Assembly: GCA_023460975.1 (NCBI GenBank)
Contig: JAEWOG010000088.1
Coordinates: forward strand, 1 to 49,426
DNA length: 49,426 nucleotides
Direction of reading: 5' to 3'
Source: Actinomycetes bacterium
GTDB lineage: Bacteria; Actinomycetota; Actinomycetes; Propionibacteriales; Nocardioidaceae
In this document: positions 28,611 through 36,531 of the stretch, in pieces
How the letters are laid out: every line of letters starts with the position of its first letter
How positions within the stretch are numbered: the first letter of the stretch is position 1
Made by a program: the position numbers and the translations under genes
The notes under the pieces: model-generated
The model's input: the letters and a program-made list of their open reading frames with translations, nothing else
Databases searched by the model: none
Told to the model about the DNA's origin: nothing

Positions 28611-29353
28611 GCGACGACGTTTCACGTGAAACCTCGCGGGACGATCTCCCGCGCACACCCTCCACGCCGTCCGCGGCGGGGAGGGTGTTCACGTCAGCGC
28701 GCTTGGGCCTGATCGAGCGCTACGCGGAACTGCTGGCCACCGAGGGGGTCGTACGAGGGCTCATTGGTCCCCGCGAGGCGCCCCGGCTGTGGGACCGACA
28801 TCTCCTGAACTGTGCCGTCCTGGAGGAGGTCATCGACCAGGAGGCCACGGTCGTGGACCTCGGGACTGGTGCCGGGCTTCCTGGACTCATCCTGGCCATT
28901 GCTCGGCCGGACCTGGCGGTCACCCTCGTGGAGCCGCTCCTGCGTCGTACGACGTTCCTCGACGAGGTCGTAGCCGAGCTTGAGCTGAGCAATGTCGAGG
29001 TGATTCGAGGCCGTGCGGAAGACCTGCACGGCAAGCGCACCTTCGACGTTGTCACGTCACGCGCAGTGGCCCCGCTGGAGCGGCTGCTGGGCTGGTCGAT
29101 GCCGTTGGTGAACAACCATGGGGCACTGGTCGCCATGAAGGGCTCCTCCGTGGAGGCGGAGATCGACGAGGCTGCCGAAGTACTCGCCCGGTTCAGGTGT
29201 GGCGATCCCACCGTGACCGTTCTGGGCGAAGGCCTCGTTGAGCGTCCGACATATGCCCTCCGGGTGGCCTGGGCCGATCCGGCCTCGATAGGTTGGCCTC
29301 TCCGGAACAGTGGAAGTCAGCGGAAGAACCGCAATCGTCGCCGCGGACGCTGA
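28607..29353 (+). CDS. rsmG: 16S rRNA (guanine-N7) methyltransferase RsmG
   Basis: A 248-residue RsmG (GidB) that methylates G527 in 16S rRNA. The S-adenosylmethionine motif is VVDLGTGAGLPGLILA, preceded by LWDRHLLNCAVL, and followed by VVTSRAVAPL. The first residues VSRETS are encoded by a perfect parS site. GTG 28607 overlaps the jag stop. The Arg/Asn-rich C terminus is variable. Confidence 0.96.
   Translation: MSDDVSRETSRDDLPRTPSTPSAAGRVFTSARLGLIERYAELLATEGVVRGLIGPREAPRLWDRHLLNCAVLEEVIDQEATVVDLGTGAGLPGLILAIARPDLAVTLVEPLLRRTTFLDEVVAELELSNVEVIRGRAEDLHGKRTFDVVTSRAVAPLERLLGWSMPLVNNHGALVAMKGSSVEAEIDEAAEVLARFRCGDPTVTVLGEGLVERPTYALRVAWADPASIGWPLRNSGSQRKNRNRRRGR
28619..28632. promoter_or_regulatory. 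parS site 1 (in rsmG)
   Basis: A perfect GTTTCACGTGAAAC palindrome, the ParB binding site of most bacteria. It starts 13 bases into the rsmG reading frame. Confidence 0.95.
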
Positions 29354-29508
29354 TCCGTTCATTCTGGGGGTGGGTCGATGTTCGTGCGTTCGAGTGGTCT
29401 GCAGGGCCGCGGCGCGGGCGACTTTCCACCGAGTTATCCACCGGTCCCTCACGGGGGGCTGAGCGGGGTTCTCCACAGAAGAGCCCCCTTCATCCACAGG
29501 AGCAGAGT
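29354..29508. other. rsmG-parA gap with DnaA-box-like sites
   Basis: This 155-base gap holds three close matches to the DnaA box: TTATCCACC (29434-29442), TTCTCCACA (29469-29477) and TCATCCACA (29490-29498). The sites lie just ahead of the parA ribosome binding site. It also contains the likely parA promoter, which I cannot place. Confidence 0.5.
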
Positions 29509-30492
29509 GTGACCTCCTCGAACGACGTTTCACGTGAAACCAGCGCCTTCTCGGTGCCGACGGCCGGCCAGATGGCTGCGGGCGGTGAGGATTTCATGGA
29601 CGCCAGCACACCGCTTGCTCGGGCCGCGGAACACTCGGTCCTCGCGCGTACGGGCGCTCTGGCAGGTAGGCATCGCACGCCCCGCCCGGAGCGCACCCGA
29701 GTGTTTGTGGTGGCGAACCAGAAGGGCGGCGTAGGCAAGACGACGTCGACGGTCAACGTCGCCGCCGGACTGGCTCAGCTGGGGCAGCGCGTCCTTGTCA
29801 TCGACCTCGACCCCCAGGGGAACGCGTCCACGGCTCTCAATGTCGAGCACCGTCGGGGGGTGCCCTCCACGTACGACATGCTCGTGGATGGGGTGCCGCT
29901 GGCAGAGGTGATGACGGAGTGCCCCGACCTCGACAACCTCTGGGTCGTGCCGGCCACAATCGACCTCGCCGGCGCGGAGATCGAACTCGTCTCCGTCGTC
30001 GCCCGAGAGTCGCGCCTCTCCAAGGCCCTGGACGCCCACCCCGCCATCGGTGGCGCGGAAGCTGGCGAGGATCGGTTCGACTACGTGTTCGTGGACTGCC
30101 CGCCGTCGCTGGGCCTGCTCACGTTGAACGCCCTGGTGGCTGGCAAGGAGATGTTCATCCCGATCCAGGCGGAGTACTACGCGCTGGAGGGTCTGGGCCA
30201 GCTCCTCGAGACCGTCGACATGGTGCGCAAGCACCTGAATCCGTCGCTCAACGTGAGCACCATCCTGCTGACGATGTACGACGCTCGTACGCGCCTGGCT
30301 GCGGGTGTCGCGGACGAGGTGCGCGGCCACTTCGGGGACCAGGTCCTCCGTACGGCAGTGCCGCGCTCCGTACGCGTGTCCGAAGCACCCTCGTACAGCC
30401 AGACGGTGATGACCTACGATCCGGGCTCAGCGGGTGCCTTGAGCTATCTCGAGGCCGCCCGGGAGATCGCCAGCAAGGGAGCGCCCGCATGA
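29509..30492 (+). CDS. parA: Chromosome partitioning ATPase ParA (Soj)
   Basis: A 327-residue ParA that moves the origin region during chromosome segregation. The deviant Walker A motif is KGGVGKTT at about residues 73-80, followed by DLDPQGN and VDCPPSLGLLTLNAL. The frame is open back to 29293, but GTG 29509 has AGGAG six bases upstream and the upstream part is Ser/Arg-rich shadow. The N-terminal VTSSNDVSRETS is encoded by a parS site, as in many actinobacteria. parB follows with a 4-base overlap. Confidence 0.96.
   Translation: MTSSNDVSRETSAFSVPTAGQMAAGGEDFMDASTPLARAAEHSVLARTGALAGRHRTPRPERTRVFVVANQKGGVGKTTSTVNVAAGLAQLGQRVLVIDLDPQGNASTALNVEHRRGVPSTYDMLVDGVPLAEVMTECPDLDNLWVVPATIDLAGAEIELVSVVARESRLSKALDAHPAIGGAEAGEDRFDYVFVDCPPSLGLLTLNALVAGKEMFIPIQAEYYALEGLGQLLETVDMVRKHLNPSLNVSTILLTMYDARTRLAAGVADEVRGHFGDQVLRTAVPRSVRVSEAPSYSQTVMTYDPGSAGALSYLEAAREIASKGAPA
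29527..29540. promoter_or_regulatory. parS site 2 (in parA)
   Basis: A second perfect GTTTCACGTGAAAC palindrome, 19 bases into the parA reading frame. Confidence 0.95.
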
Positions 30493-31511
30493 GCACGTCC
30501 GGTTCGACCCCCCGACGCGGCCTGGGCCGCGGTCTCGGCTCGCTGATTCCCACGGGACCGAGTCAGGCGACGGAGGCCCCCACCTCGGACGGTGCGGGGC
30601 TGGGTGGACCCAACTCTTCTTCTCCTGGGGGCGTCGAGGCCGGTGCTGCGGCCGTTGCTTCCGTAGGAGCAGTTGCAGCTGCGGGTCCGGAACTCGTGGC
30701 GGGTGCGTACTTCGCGGAACTGCCCATCGGGCAGGTGCGTCCGAACGCCTGGCAGCCTCGTCAGGTCTTCGACGAGGAGGCCATGGCTGAGCTCGTCCAC
30801 TCGATCAAAGAGGTGGGGCTCCTGCAGCCCGTCGTGGTGCGGCGGGCGGGTGAGGGCGAGTACGAGCTCATCATGGGTGAGCGTCGCTGGCGTGCGTCCC
30901 AGGAGGCCGGGCGGGAGACCATTCCGGCGATCGTTCGTGAGACCGACGATGACGACATGCTTCGGGATGCCCTCCTGGAGAACCTGCACCGTTCGCAACT
31001 GAACCCGCTGGAGGAGGCGGCCGCCTACGGCCAACTCCTGGAGGACTTCGGGTGCACACACGACGAGCTGGCGCAGCGCATCGGGCGTTCACGGCCCCAG
31101 ATCTCGAACACCCTTCGGCTGCTGAAGCTCTCGCCGGCGGTCCAGCGTCGCGTGGCTGCTGGCGTGCTGTCTGCCGGTCACGCGCGGGCGCTGCTGAGCA
31201 TCGACGACGCAGACCTGCAGGACCGCATGGCCTCCCGCGTGGTCGCTGAAGGGATCTCAGTACGAGGCCTCGAGGAGATCGTGTCCCTGGGTGTTGGCGG
31301 CAAGGCTCCGGGCCGGGCGGCCAAGGCAAAGCCCGTGGCTCCCGGTCTCGAGGAGCTCGCGGACCGGTTGTCCGATCGGTTGGAGACTCGAGTCAAGGTC
31401 GACCTGGGCAAGGCCAAGGGCAAGGTCGCGATTGAGTTCGCCACCCTCGAGGATCTGCGGAGGATTGTGGACCTGATCGACCCCCGAAACCGGACGGATC
31501 GCCCGATCTGA
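30489..31511 (+). CDS. parB: Chromosome partitioning CTPase/DNA-binding protein ParB
   Basis: A 340-residue ParB that binds parS, spreads as a CTP-dependent clamp and loads SMC. After a Gly/Ala-rich N-terminal part, PIGQVRPNAWQPR leads into the CTP-binding motifs GERRWRASQEAG and ENLHRSQLNPLEEA. The parS-reading helix-turn-helix is THDELAQRIGRSRPQISNTLRLLKL, and the C-terminal dimer domain is after residue 280. The start is ATG 30489, overlapping the parA stop. A longer upstream frame reads through parA and is not real. Confidence 0.97.
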   Translation: MSTSGSTPRRGLGRGLGSLIPTGPSQATEAPTSDGAGLGGPNSSSPGGVEAGAAAVASVGAVAAAGPELVAGAYFAELPIGQVRPNAWQPRQVFDEEAMAELVHSIKEVGLLQPVVVRRAGEGEYELIMGERRWRASQEAGRETIPAIVRETDDDDMLRDALLENLHRSQLNPLEEAAAYGQLLEDFGCTHDELAQRIGRSRPQISNTLRLLKLSPAVQRRVAAGVLSAGHARALLSIDDADLQDRMASRVVAEGISVRGLEEIVSLGVGGKAPGRAAKAKPVAPGLEELADRLSDRLETRVKVDLGKAKGKVAIEFATLEDLRRIVDLIDPRNRTDRPI

Positions 31512-31530
31512 CGATCGAATTGACGCCGAA

Positions 31531-31567
31531 GAGGCTCGAGACAGCGTGTCTCGGGCCTCTTTCGTTT
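31531..31567 (+). terminator. Rho-independent terminator after parB
   Basis: A 13-base-pair stem (31531-31543 with 31547-31559, one G-T pair) with a GCG loop, followed by TTTCGTTT. It starts 19 bases after the parB stop. Confidence 0.92.
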
Positions 31568-31577
31568 CACGTGGAAC
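31564..31577. promoter_or_regulatory. parS-like site 3 (one mismatch)
   Basis: GTTTCACGTGGAAC differs from the parS palindrome at one base. It overlaps the T-tract of the parB terminator. Confidence 0.75.
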
Positions 31578-31749
31578 AAGACGGTTCCCGGGAGGCCCGA
31601 AAAGCTCTCAGAGGCGTTCTGACGGCCGTTCAGCGGGTCAAGTAGGCCCTCATACCACCCAAGGCCTGAAAGTCCCGCAGACGGCATCCTGAGAAGCCTG
31701 TTTTGCTGACAGAAGCGGAAGCCGTGTCAGGAAAAGTGCTGTCGTTGGT

Positions 31750-31893
31750 GTGATGGTTGAGCCCTTTCGGGACCCTTGGTTTCGACAAGCTCAACCAGCG
31801 AGGACCCGGCGTTGCCGACCTCAACCAGCGGGGCCTGAAGGTCGAGCTTGTCGAGACCCGCTTCGACGGGCTCAACCAGCGAGGACCCGGGCA
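31750..31893. repeat. Dispersed repeat cluster downstream of parB
   Basis: Forward copies GTTTCGACAAGCTCAACCAG near 31779 and a diverged CTTCGACGGGCTCAACCAGCG at 31861-31881, with an inverted GTCGAGCTTGTCGAGAC between them (from 31841), so hairpins are possible. A shorter CTCAACCAGCG lies near 31820. Confidence 0.8.
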
Positions 31894-31913
31894 TCCGCAC
31901 TCGACCCCTGAAA

Positions 31914-31955
31914 CGATTAATGGCCTTGCCGACATGTCGACAAAGCCATTAATCG
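31914..31955 (-). terminator. Long palindrome, possible plsC terminator
   Basis: A 42-base near-perfect palindrome: the outer arms CGATTAATGGC and GCCATTAATCG pair fully, and 19 of 21 positions are complementary down to the centre CGACATGTCG. It lies 15 bases downstream of the plsC stop, and in that direction TTTC follows. It could be a terminator, a protein-binding site, or both. Confidence 0.5.
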
Positions 31956-31969
31956 CTGATGAACGAAGG

Positions 31970-32743
31970 CTACTTGCCCTTGGCTGCACGCTTCTCGGCA
32001 CGACGGCGGGCGCGCTCGCGCTTCTCCTCGACGTCCATCTCGGCAGCGCGCTCCAAGGTCGGGGCACTCCCGCCGTGGCGAGCGGGCAACCACCAGGAAC
32101 CCGGCGGCTGCTCGGCGGCAGGATGAGCCGCGATGACCTCGTCGAGCATCTGCACCATGCGCGAGCGCAGTTCCTCGGTCTCGGCGACCGGGTCCTCACC
32201 CGTCGGGTGGAGAAGCTCGCCGGCACGGATCGAGATGGTGCGTCCCCGGGAGAGGTCCTTCGGGTGGTCCTTGGTCAGGATGCGCTGGGTGCCCCACAGC
32301 ACCACGGGCACGATCGGAACTCCGGCTTCGGCTGCGATGCGTACGGCCCCGGTCTTGAAGTCCTTCATTTCCATCGCGCGCGAGATCGTGGCCTCGGGGA
32401 AGATCCCGACCGCTTCGCCGGACTTGAGGTAGGCGACCGCCTCCTTGTACGACCCGATGCCATCGCCGCGATCGACCGGGATGTGGTGCATCGAACGCAT
32501 CACGGGACCGCCGACGGGGTGGTCGAAGATCTCCTTCTTCGCCATGAATCGGACCAGGCGCCCCGACGGGTTGGCGGCGAGGCCGCCGTACACGAAGTCG
32601 GCGTAGCCGATGTGGTTGACAGCGAGCAGCACGCCGCCCGATCGGGGCACGTTGTCGGTGCCGGTCAGGACGAGCGTCTGGCCGAGCGCCTTGAAGGCCA
32701 GCTTGGCCGTCATGATGATCGGGGGATAGGTGATGTCGCGCAT
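31970..32743 (-). CDS. 1-acyl-sn-glycerol-3-phosphate acyltransferase (PlsC-like)
   Basis: A 257-residue acyltransferase of the PlsC family, making phosphatidic acid or a related acylated lipid at the membrane. The HX4D catalytic motif is NHIGYAD near residue 43, VDRGDG is block II, and FPEATIS (EGT-like block III, with Ala for Gly) and VVLWGTQ (block IV) follow. The C-terminal 30 residues are very rich in Arg, Lys, Glu and Ala. It is followed by convergent parB at a distance. The exact acyl donor and acceptor cannot be told. Confidence 0.88.
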   Translation of the reverse strand: MRDITYPPIIMTAKLAFKALGQTLVLTGTDNVPRSGGVLLAVNHIGYADFVYGGLAANPSGRLVRFMAKKEIFDHPVGGPVMRSMHHIPVDRGDGIGSYKEAVAYLKSGEAVGIFPEATISRAMEMKDFKTGAVRIAAEAGVPIVPVVLWGTQRILTKDHPKDLSRGRTISIRAGELLHPTGEDPVAETEELRSRMVQMLDEVIAAHPAAEQPPGSWWLPARHGGSAPTLERAAEMDVEEKRERARRRAEKRAAKGK

Positions 32744-32812
32744 GCGGCGAAGCGTACGGACCCGGCGCCCGCCCAGTCACCCCCTGGGCACCGTGACGCC
32801 AGCCACCGAGGG

Positions 32813-34030
32813 TCAGGAACGGCGTGTGGCGAGGAAGTCGGCGATGCGCCCGATGGCTTCCTCCAGGACGCCTGACTCGGGCAGCGCGACGAGGCGGAAG
32901 TGGTCGGGCTCAAACCAGTTGAACCCGGTGCCGTGGGTCACCAGGATCTTCTTCGCCCGGAGCAGGTCGATCACGAACTCCTGGTCGTCATCGATGGCGT
33001 ACACCTGCGGGTCGAGACGCGGGAAGCAGTACAGCGCACCCCTCGGTCGTACGTTGGAGACGCCGGGGATCTCGTTGAGCAGCCGGTCCGCCAGCATGGC
33101 CTGGTCGTAGAACCGACCGCCCGGGACGATGAGTTCCTCGACCGACTGGTAGCCGCCCAGGGCGGTCTGGATCGCGTGCTGGCCGGGGACGTTGGCGCAC
33201 ATACGCATGTTGGCGATCAGGGTGAGGCCTTCGAGGAAGTCCGCCGCGAGCTCCTTGGGGCCCGACACCATGAGCCAGCCGGCGCGGAAACCGCACGCCC
33301 GGTACGCCTTGGACAGGCCGCTGAAGGTCAGGCACAACACGTCGTCCGCGGCGAAGGTGGCCGCGTGGTGGTGCACCGCGTCGTCGAACAGGATCTTCTC
33401 GTAGATCTCGTCCGCGAACACCACGAGATCGTGGCGCCGTGCGATGTCGATGAGGCCCTTGACGACGTCCTCGGAGTACACCGCGCCCGTCGGGTTGTTG
33501 GGGTTGATGATCACGATCGCGTGGGTGTTCTCGGTGATCTTGGACTCGATGTCGGCGAGGTCGGGGTTCCACCCGTTCTCCTCGTCGCAGCGGTAGTGCA
33601 CGGGGGTTCCGCCGGACAGCGTGACCGCACCCGTCCACAGCGGGTAGTCGGGCGCGGGCACGAGGATCTCGTTGCCGTCGTCCACGAAGGCCTGGAGGAC
33701 CATCGAGATGAGCTCGGAGACGCCGTTGCCGATGAAGATGTCCTCGACGCGCGTCTCGATGAGACCGCGCGACTGGTAGTAGTTCATCACCGCAGTACGG
33801 GCCGAGTAGATGCCGCGCGAGTCGCTGTAGCCGGCGGAGGTGGGCAGGTGGTGCACCATGTCGGCCAAGATCGTCTCGGGCGCATCGAAGCCGAACGGTG
33901 CCGTGTTGCCGATGTTGAGCTTGAGGATCCGGTGACCCTCCGCCTCGAGGCGCTGTGCCTCGGCGAGGATCGGACCCCGCACGTCGTAGCGGACACCACT
34001 CAACTTCTTGCTCTGACGGATCTGGCGCAC
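32813..34030 (-). CDS. PLP-dependent aminotransferase, AlaA/AspC-like
   Basis: A 405-residue class I aminotransferase. PLP is bound by Lys in TFSGLSKAYRACGFRAGW, NPNNPTGAVYS is the pocket motif, and the C-terminal GTGFNWFEPDHFRLVALP contains the substrate-binding Arg. The overall layout, with the N-terminal RQIRQSKKLSGVRYDVRGPI, is that of glutamate-pyruvate aminotransferase AlaA. The start is GTG 34030. The 96-base gap to the divergent GNAT gene holds both promoters. Confidence 0.9.
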   Translation of the reverse strand: MRQIRQSKKLSGVRYDVRGPILAEAQRLEAEGHRILKLNIGNTAPFGFDAPETILADMVHHLPTSAGYSDSRGIYSARTAVMNYYQSRGLIETRVEDIFIGNGVSELISMVLQAFVDDGNEILVPAPDYPLWTGAVTLSGGTPVHYRCDEENGWNPDLADIESKITENTHAIVIINPNNPTGAVYSEDVVKGLIDIARRHDLVVFADEIYEKILFDDAVHHHAATFAADDVLCLTFSGLSKAYRACGFRAGWLMVSGPKELAADFLEGLTLIANMRMCANVPGQHAIQTALGGYQSVEELIVPGGRFYDQAMLADRLLNEIPGVSNVRPRGALYCFPRLDPQVYAIDDDQEFVIDLLRAKKILVTHGTGFNWFEPDHFRLVALPESGVLEEAIGRIADFLATRRS

Positions 34031-34126
34031 AAGCCCATCCTCTCAGGCGTTGGCCCGGCCTAACATGTGGTTATCGCCACGAGGACAGGTCGGCCCCTCA
34101 CCGGGCCGGGACGCGGAGGTGGAGTC

Positions 34127-34861
34127 ATGGGACGGCGGGCCGTACCGCTCGACACAGGCACGACCCAGATCCCCGAGGGATCGTGTGCAGCGTGCACGCG
34201 GTGGATCCTCGCTCCCCTCGACTCCGTCGGGCTCAACGCCGCGGGAGCCTCAGCGGCTCGGGCTGCGTGGCGTACGACCGTCCTGGAGACGTGGGGCGTG
34301 TGTGGCCAGGTGCTCCTCGACGGCCCGCGCGACGCCCAGCGCCCCGTGGGAGTCGTGACGTACGCGCCTGCCGCGCTGCTGCCGGGACTGGCCGCACTTC
34401 CCACCGCGCCGCCCGCCCGCGAAGCCGTCGTGATGGTCGACCTCGTCGTCACCGATGTGATGCCCGCTGTGGTCGGTGCCAAGTTGCTCGTCCAAGCGAT
34501 GGCCAAGGACCTGGTGCGACGTGAGATCGCGCTCGTGGAGACCTTCGCCGACGCACGGCTGCCCCTCGACGCTGGCGCCGACGGCTGCCACCACTCCCAG
34601 GCACTCCTTGAGGGAGTGGGATTCGCCGTCCAACGTCCCCACGCTCGCCACCCTCGCATGAGGCTGGACCTGCGTACGGCCCTCACGTGGCTCGACGAGG
34701 TGGGCCAGGCCCTGGGCCGCGTCCGGGGAGGACTCGCCCCGCAGCCGCGCCCCCACCCACACGGCGCGCCGCGCGACCTCGGGACACAGCACGAGGCGGC
34801 CCGTACGGCTCACGCCGTGCCGGACCGCCTCCGCGAAGCTGGTGGAACTGGGCTCAGATGA
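34127..34861 (+). CDS. GNAT-like N-acetyltransferase of the parB-trxA region
   Basis: A 244-residue protein, diverged from the GNAT type. It starts MGRRAVPLDTGTTQIPEGSCAACTRWILAP, which resembles the N terminus of the GNAT gene that lies between parB and trxA in Streptomyces and mycobacteria. A GGAGG sits seven bases before ATG 34127; the frame is open back to 34067. The acetyl-CoA motif region (VVGAKLLVQAMAKDLVRRE) is recognisable but weak. The C-terminal 50 residues are Pro/His/Arg-rich. The 3' end overlaps convergent trxA by 8 bases. Confidence 0.65.
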   Translation: MGRRAVPLDTGTTQIPEGSCAACTRWILAPLDSVGLNAAGASAARAAWRTTVLETWGVCGQVLLDGPRDAQRPVGVVTYAPAALLPGLAALPTAPPAREAVVMVDLVVTDVMPAVVGAKLLVQAMAKDLVRREIALVETFADARLPLDAGADGCHHSQALLEGVGFAVQRPHARHPRMRLDLRTALTWLDEVGQALGRVRGGLAPQPRPHPHGAPRDLGTQHEAARTAHAVPDRLREAGGTGLR

Positions 34862-35177
34862 AGCCCTCGAGCTCCTTGAGCAGCGCCGCCTTGGGCTTGG
34901 CGCCCACGATCGACTTCACGACCTCGCCACCGGAGTAGACGTTGATGGTCGGGATGCCGGTGACGCGGTAGGACGACGGCGTGACGGGGTTTTCGTCGAC
35001 GTTCATCTTGAGGAACGTCAGCTTGTCGCCGTGAGCGGCGTTCAGCTCGTCGAGGATCGGGGCGACCTGGCGGCACGGACCGCACCACTCCGCCCAGAAG
35101 TCGACCAGAACGGGCTTGTCGGACTTGAGGACCTGAGCGTCGAACTCAGCGTCCGTGACGGCGGCAATGTTGGCCAC
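34854..35177 (-). CDS. trxA: Thioredoxin
   Basis: A 107-residue thioredoxin, the disulfide reductant of the cytoplasm. The active site is WCGPC at residues 31-35, with the cis-Pro in VTGIPTINVY. GTG 35177 has GAGGAG upstream. It is the last gene of the run that includes trxB, its reductase, though 258 bases and two hairpins separate them. Confidence 0.97.
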   Translation of the reverse strand: MANIAAVTDAEFDAQVLKSDKPVLVDFWAEWCGPCRQVAPILDELNAAHGDKLTFLKMNVDENPVTPSSYRVTGIPTINVYSGGEVVKSIVGAKPKAALLKELEGFI

Positions 35178-35435
35178 GATGTGCTCCTCGAATGATGATC
35201 GGTGAATCGGGTGTTCAGCCGTACGAACCAGTCAACACCACGGGGCTGACAGTTTGTTCCCGGCTCAGGCCTCGAGCCGCGGTCTCGTACGGCCCTCGTA
35301 CGGACTGGTGGTCTGGACCAGTGGGCCAGGGCCGCGGACTTCATGGGCGTGTCGTGAACTTCGAGTGGTGTGCACACCCCGAGAAGTTCAGGTTCCCCCG
35401 CTTCTGCGGGGGAACCTGCGACGCATGAGGCGAGC
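35178..35435. other. trxB-trxA gap with two hairpins
   Basis: This 258-base gap between the trxB stop and the trxA start holds two adjacent inverted repeats (35355-35390 and 35390-35417) near trxB and then the region where a trxA promoter should lie. No gene is seen. Confidence 0.6.
35390..35417 (-). terminator. Hairpin downstream of trxB
   Basis: A perfect 12-base-pair stem (35390-35401 with 35406-35417) and a TTCT loop, 19 bases after the trxB stop. It has no T-tract, so it may be an L-shaped actinobacterial terminator. A second inverted repeat with outer arms TGAACTT/AAGTTCA and a central GGTGTGCACACC lies directly next to it (35355-35390). Confidence 0.6.
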
Positions 35436-36419
35436 TCAGGCGAGGGCGGCGGCGGTGTCGGCGGCCGAGCCGGCGGTGGAGGCGGCGTGGTCGAGCGCGG
35501 CGACGTACCGCTCAGCGTCCAGCGCCGCGGCGCACCCGGTGCCAGCGGCCGTGATGGCCTGCTGGTACGTGTGGTCGACCAGGTCACCAGCGGCGAAGAC
35601 GCCCGGCAGGTTGGTGGCGGTGGAGGGGGAGGCGACCTTCACGAAGCCCTCGTCGTCGATGTCGACCTGGCCCTTGACGATCTCCGAGCGGGGGTCGTGG
35701 CCGATCGCGATGAACAGGCCGGTGACGCCCAGCTCCTTGGTCTCGCCGGTCTGGGTGTCGCGCAGGACGATGCCCTCGAGGCGGTCGTCGCCCTTGATCT
35801 CGGCGACCTCGCTGTTCCACACCATCTCGAGCTTGGGGTCGGCGAAGGCACGCTCGGCCATCACCTTCGAGGCGCGCAGCTCGTCGCGACGGTGCACGAG
35901 GTAGACCTTGGACGCGAAGCGAGTCAGGAAGGTGGCCTCCTCGACGGCCGAGTCGCCGCCGCCGATGACCGCGATCTCCTGGTCGCGGAAGAAGAAGCCG
36001 TCGCACGTCGCGCACCACGACACGCCGCGGCCGGACAGCTCCTCCTCGCGAGGCAGGCCGAGCTTGCGGTAGGCCGACCCGGTCGCGAGGATCACCGTGC
36101 GCGCCTGGAAGGTGTCCGTGGCGGTCTTGACGATCTTGATGTCGCCGGTGAGGTCGACCTCGACCACGTCGTCGGCGACGAGCTCGGCACCGAAGCGCTC
36201 GGCCTGGGCGCGCATCTCATCCATCAGGGCGGGACCCATGATGCCGTCGCGGAACCCGGGGAAGTTCTCGACCTCGGTGGTGTTCATCAGCGCGCCGCCG
36301 GCGGTCACGGACCCCTCGAAGACCAGGGGCTCGAGAGCGGCGCGGGCCGCGTACACGGCTGCGGTGTAGCCCGAGGGCCCCGAGCCGATGATGATGACGT
36401 TGCGAACCTGGTCGGACAT
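35436..36419 (-). CDS. trxB: Thioredoxin reductase
   Basis: A 327-residue NADPH-dependent flavoprotein that reduces thioredoxin. FAD binds at IIGSGPSGYTAA, the redox motif is CATC in WCATCDGFF, and the NADPH motif is IGGGDSAVEE. The second FAD motif is FAAGDLVD. ATG 36419 has AGGAG five bases upstream. A long upstream frame into the anti-sigma gene is a shadow. After residue 300 the C terminus is Ala-rich. Confidence 0.97.
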   Translation of the reverse strand: MSDQVRNVIIIGSGPSGYTAAVYAARAALEPLVFEGSVTAGGALMNTTEVENFPGFRDGIMGPALMDEMRAQAERFGAELVADDVVEVDLTGDIKIVKTATDTFQARTVILATGSAYRKLGLPREEELSGRGVSWCATCDGFFFRDQEIAVIGGGDSAVEEATFLTRFASKVYLVHRRDELRASKVMAERAFADPKLEMVWNSEVAEIKGDDRLEGIVLRDTQTGETKELGVTGLFIAIGHDPRSEIVKGQVDIDDEGFVKVASPSTATNLPGVFAAGDLVDHTYQQAITAAGTGCAAALDAERYVAALDHAASTAGSAADTAAALA

Positions 36420-36531
36420 GACGCTCCTGAGCACCGTTGACTGGAAATCGGGGACGGGCGTGGACCCGTACCCGTCGCAACCGATCGTAGGGCAGCGTTG
36501 TTCCCCCCGACCGATCGTGGACCGGCCCGGG

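Larger units (their letters stand above)
31512..31969. other. parB-plsC convergent intergenic region
   Basis: A 458-base gap between convergent genes. It contains the parB terminator, a third parS-like site, a dispersed repeat cluster and a long near-perfect palindrome. The frames that run across it are stop-free mainly because of the repeat and do not look like protein. Confidence 0.7.

Noticed and set aside
31630..32226. Minus-strand frame of 198 codons after plsC
   Set aside because: It is made of the dispersed repeat and a shadow of plsC; the LSPSKR and LSLSKP stretches are the repeat translated.
35390..35417. Possible CRISPR repeat (resembles a type I-E repeat with GTTCCCC and GGGGAAC arms)
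   Set aside because: Only a single copy, with no spacers and no cas genes. It is a hairpin after trxB.
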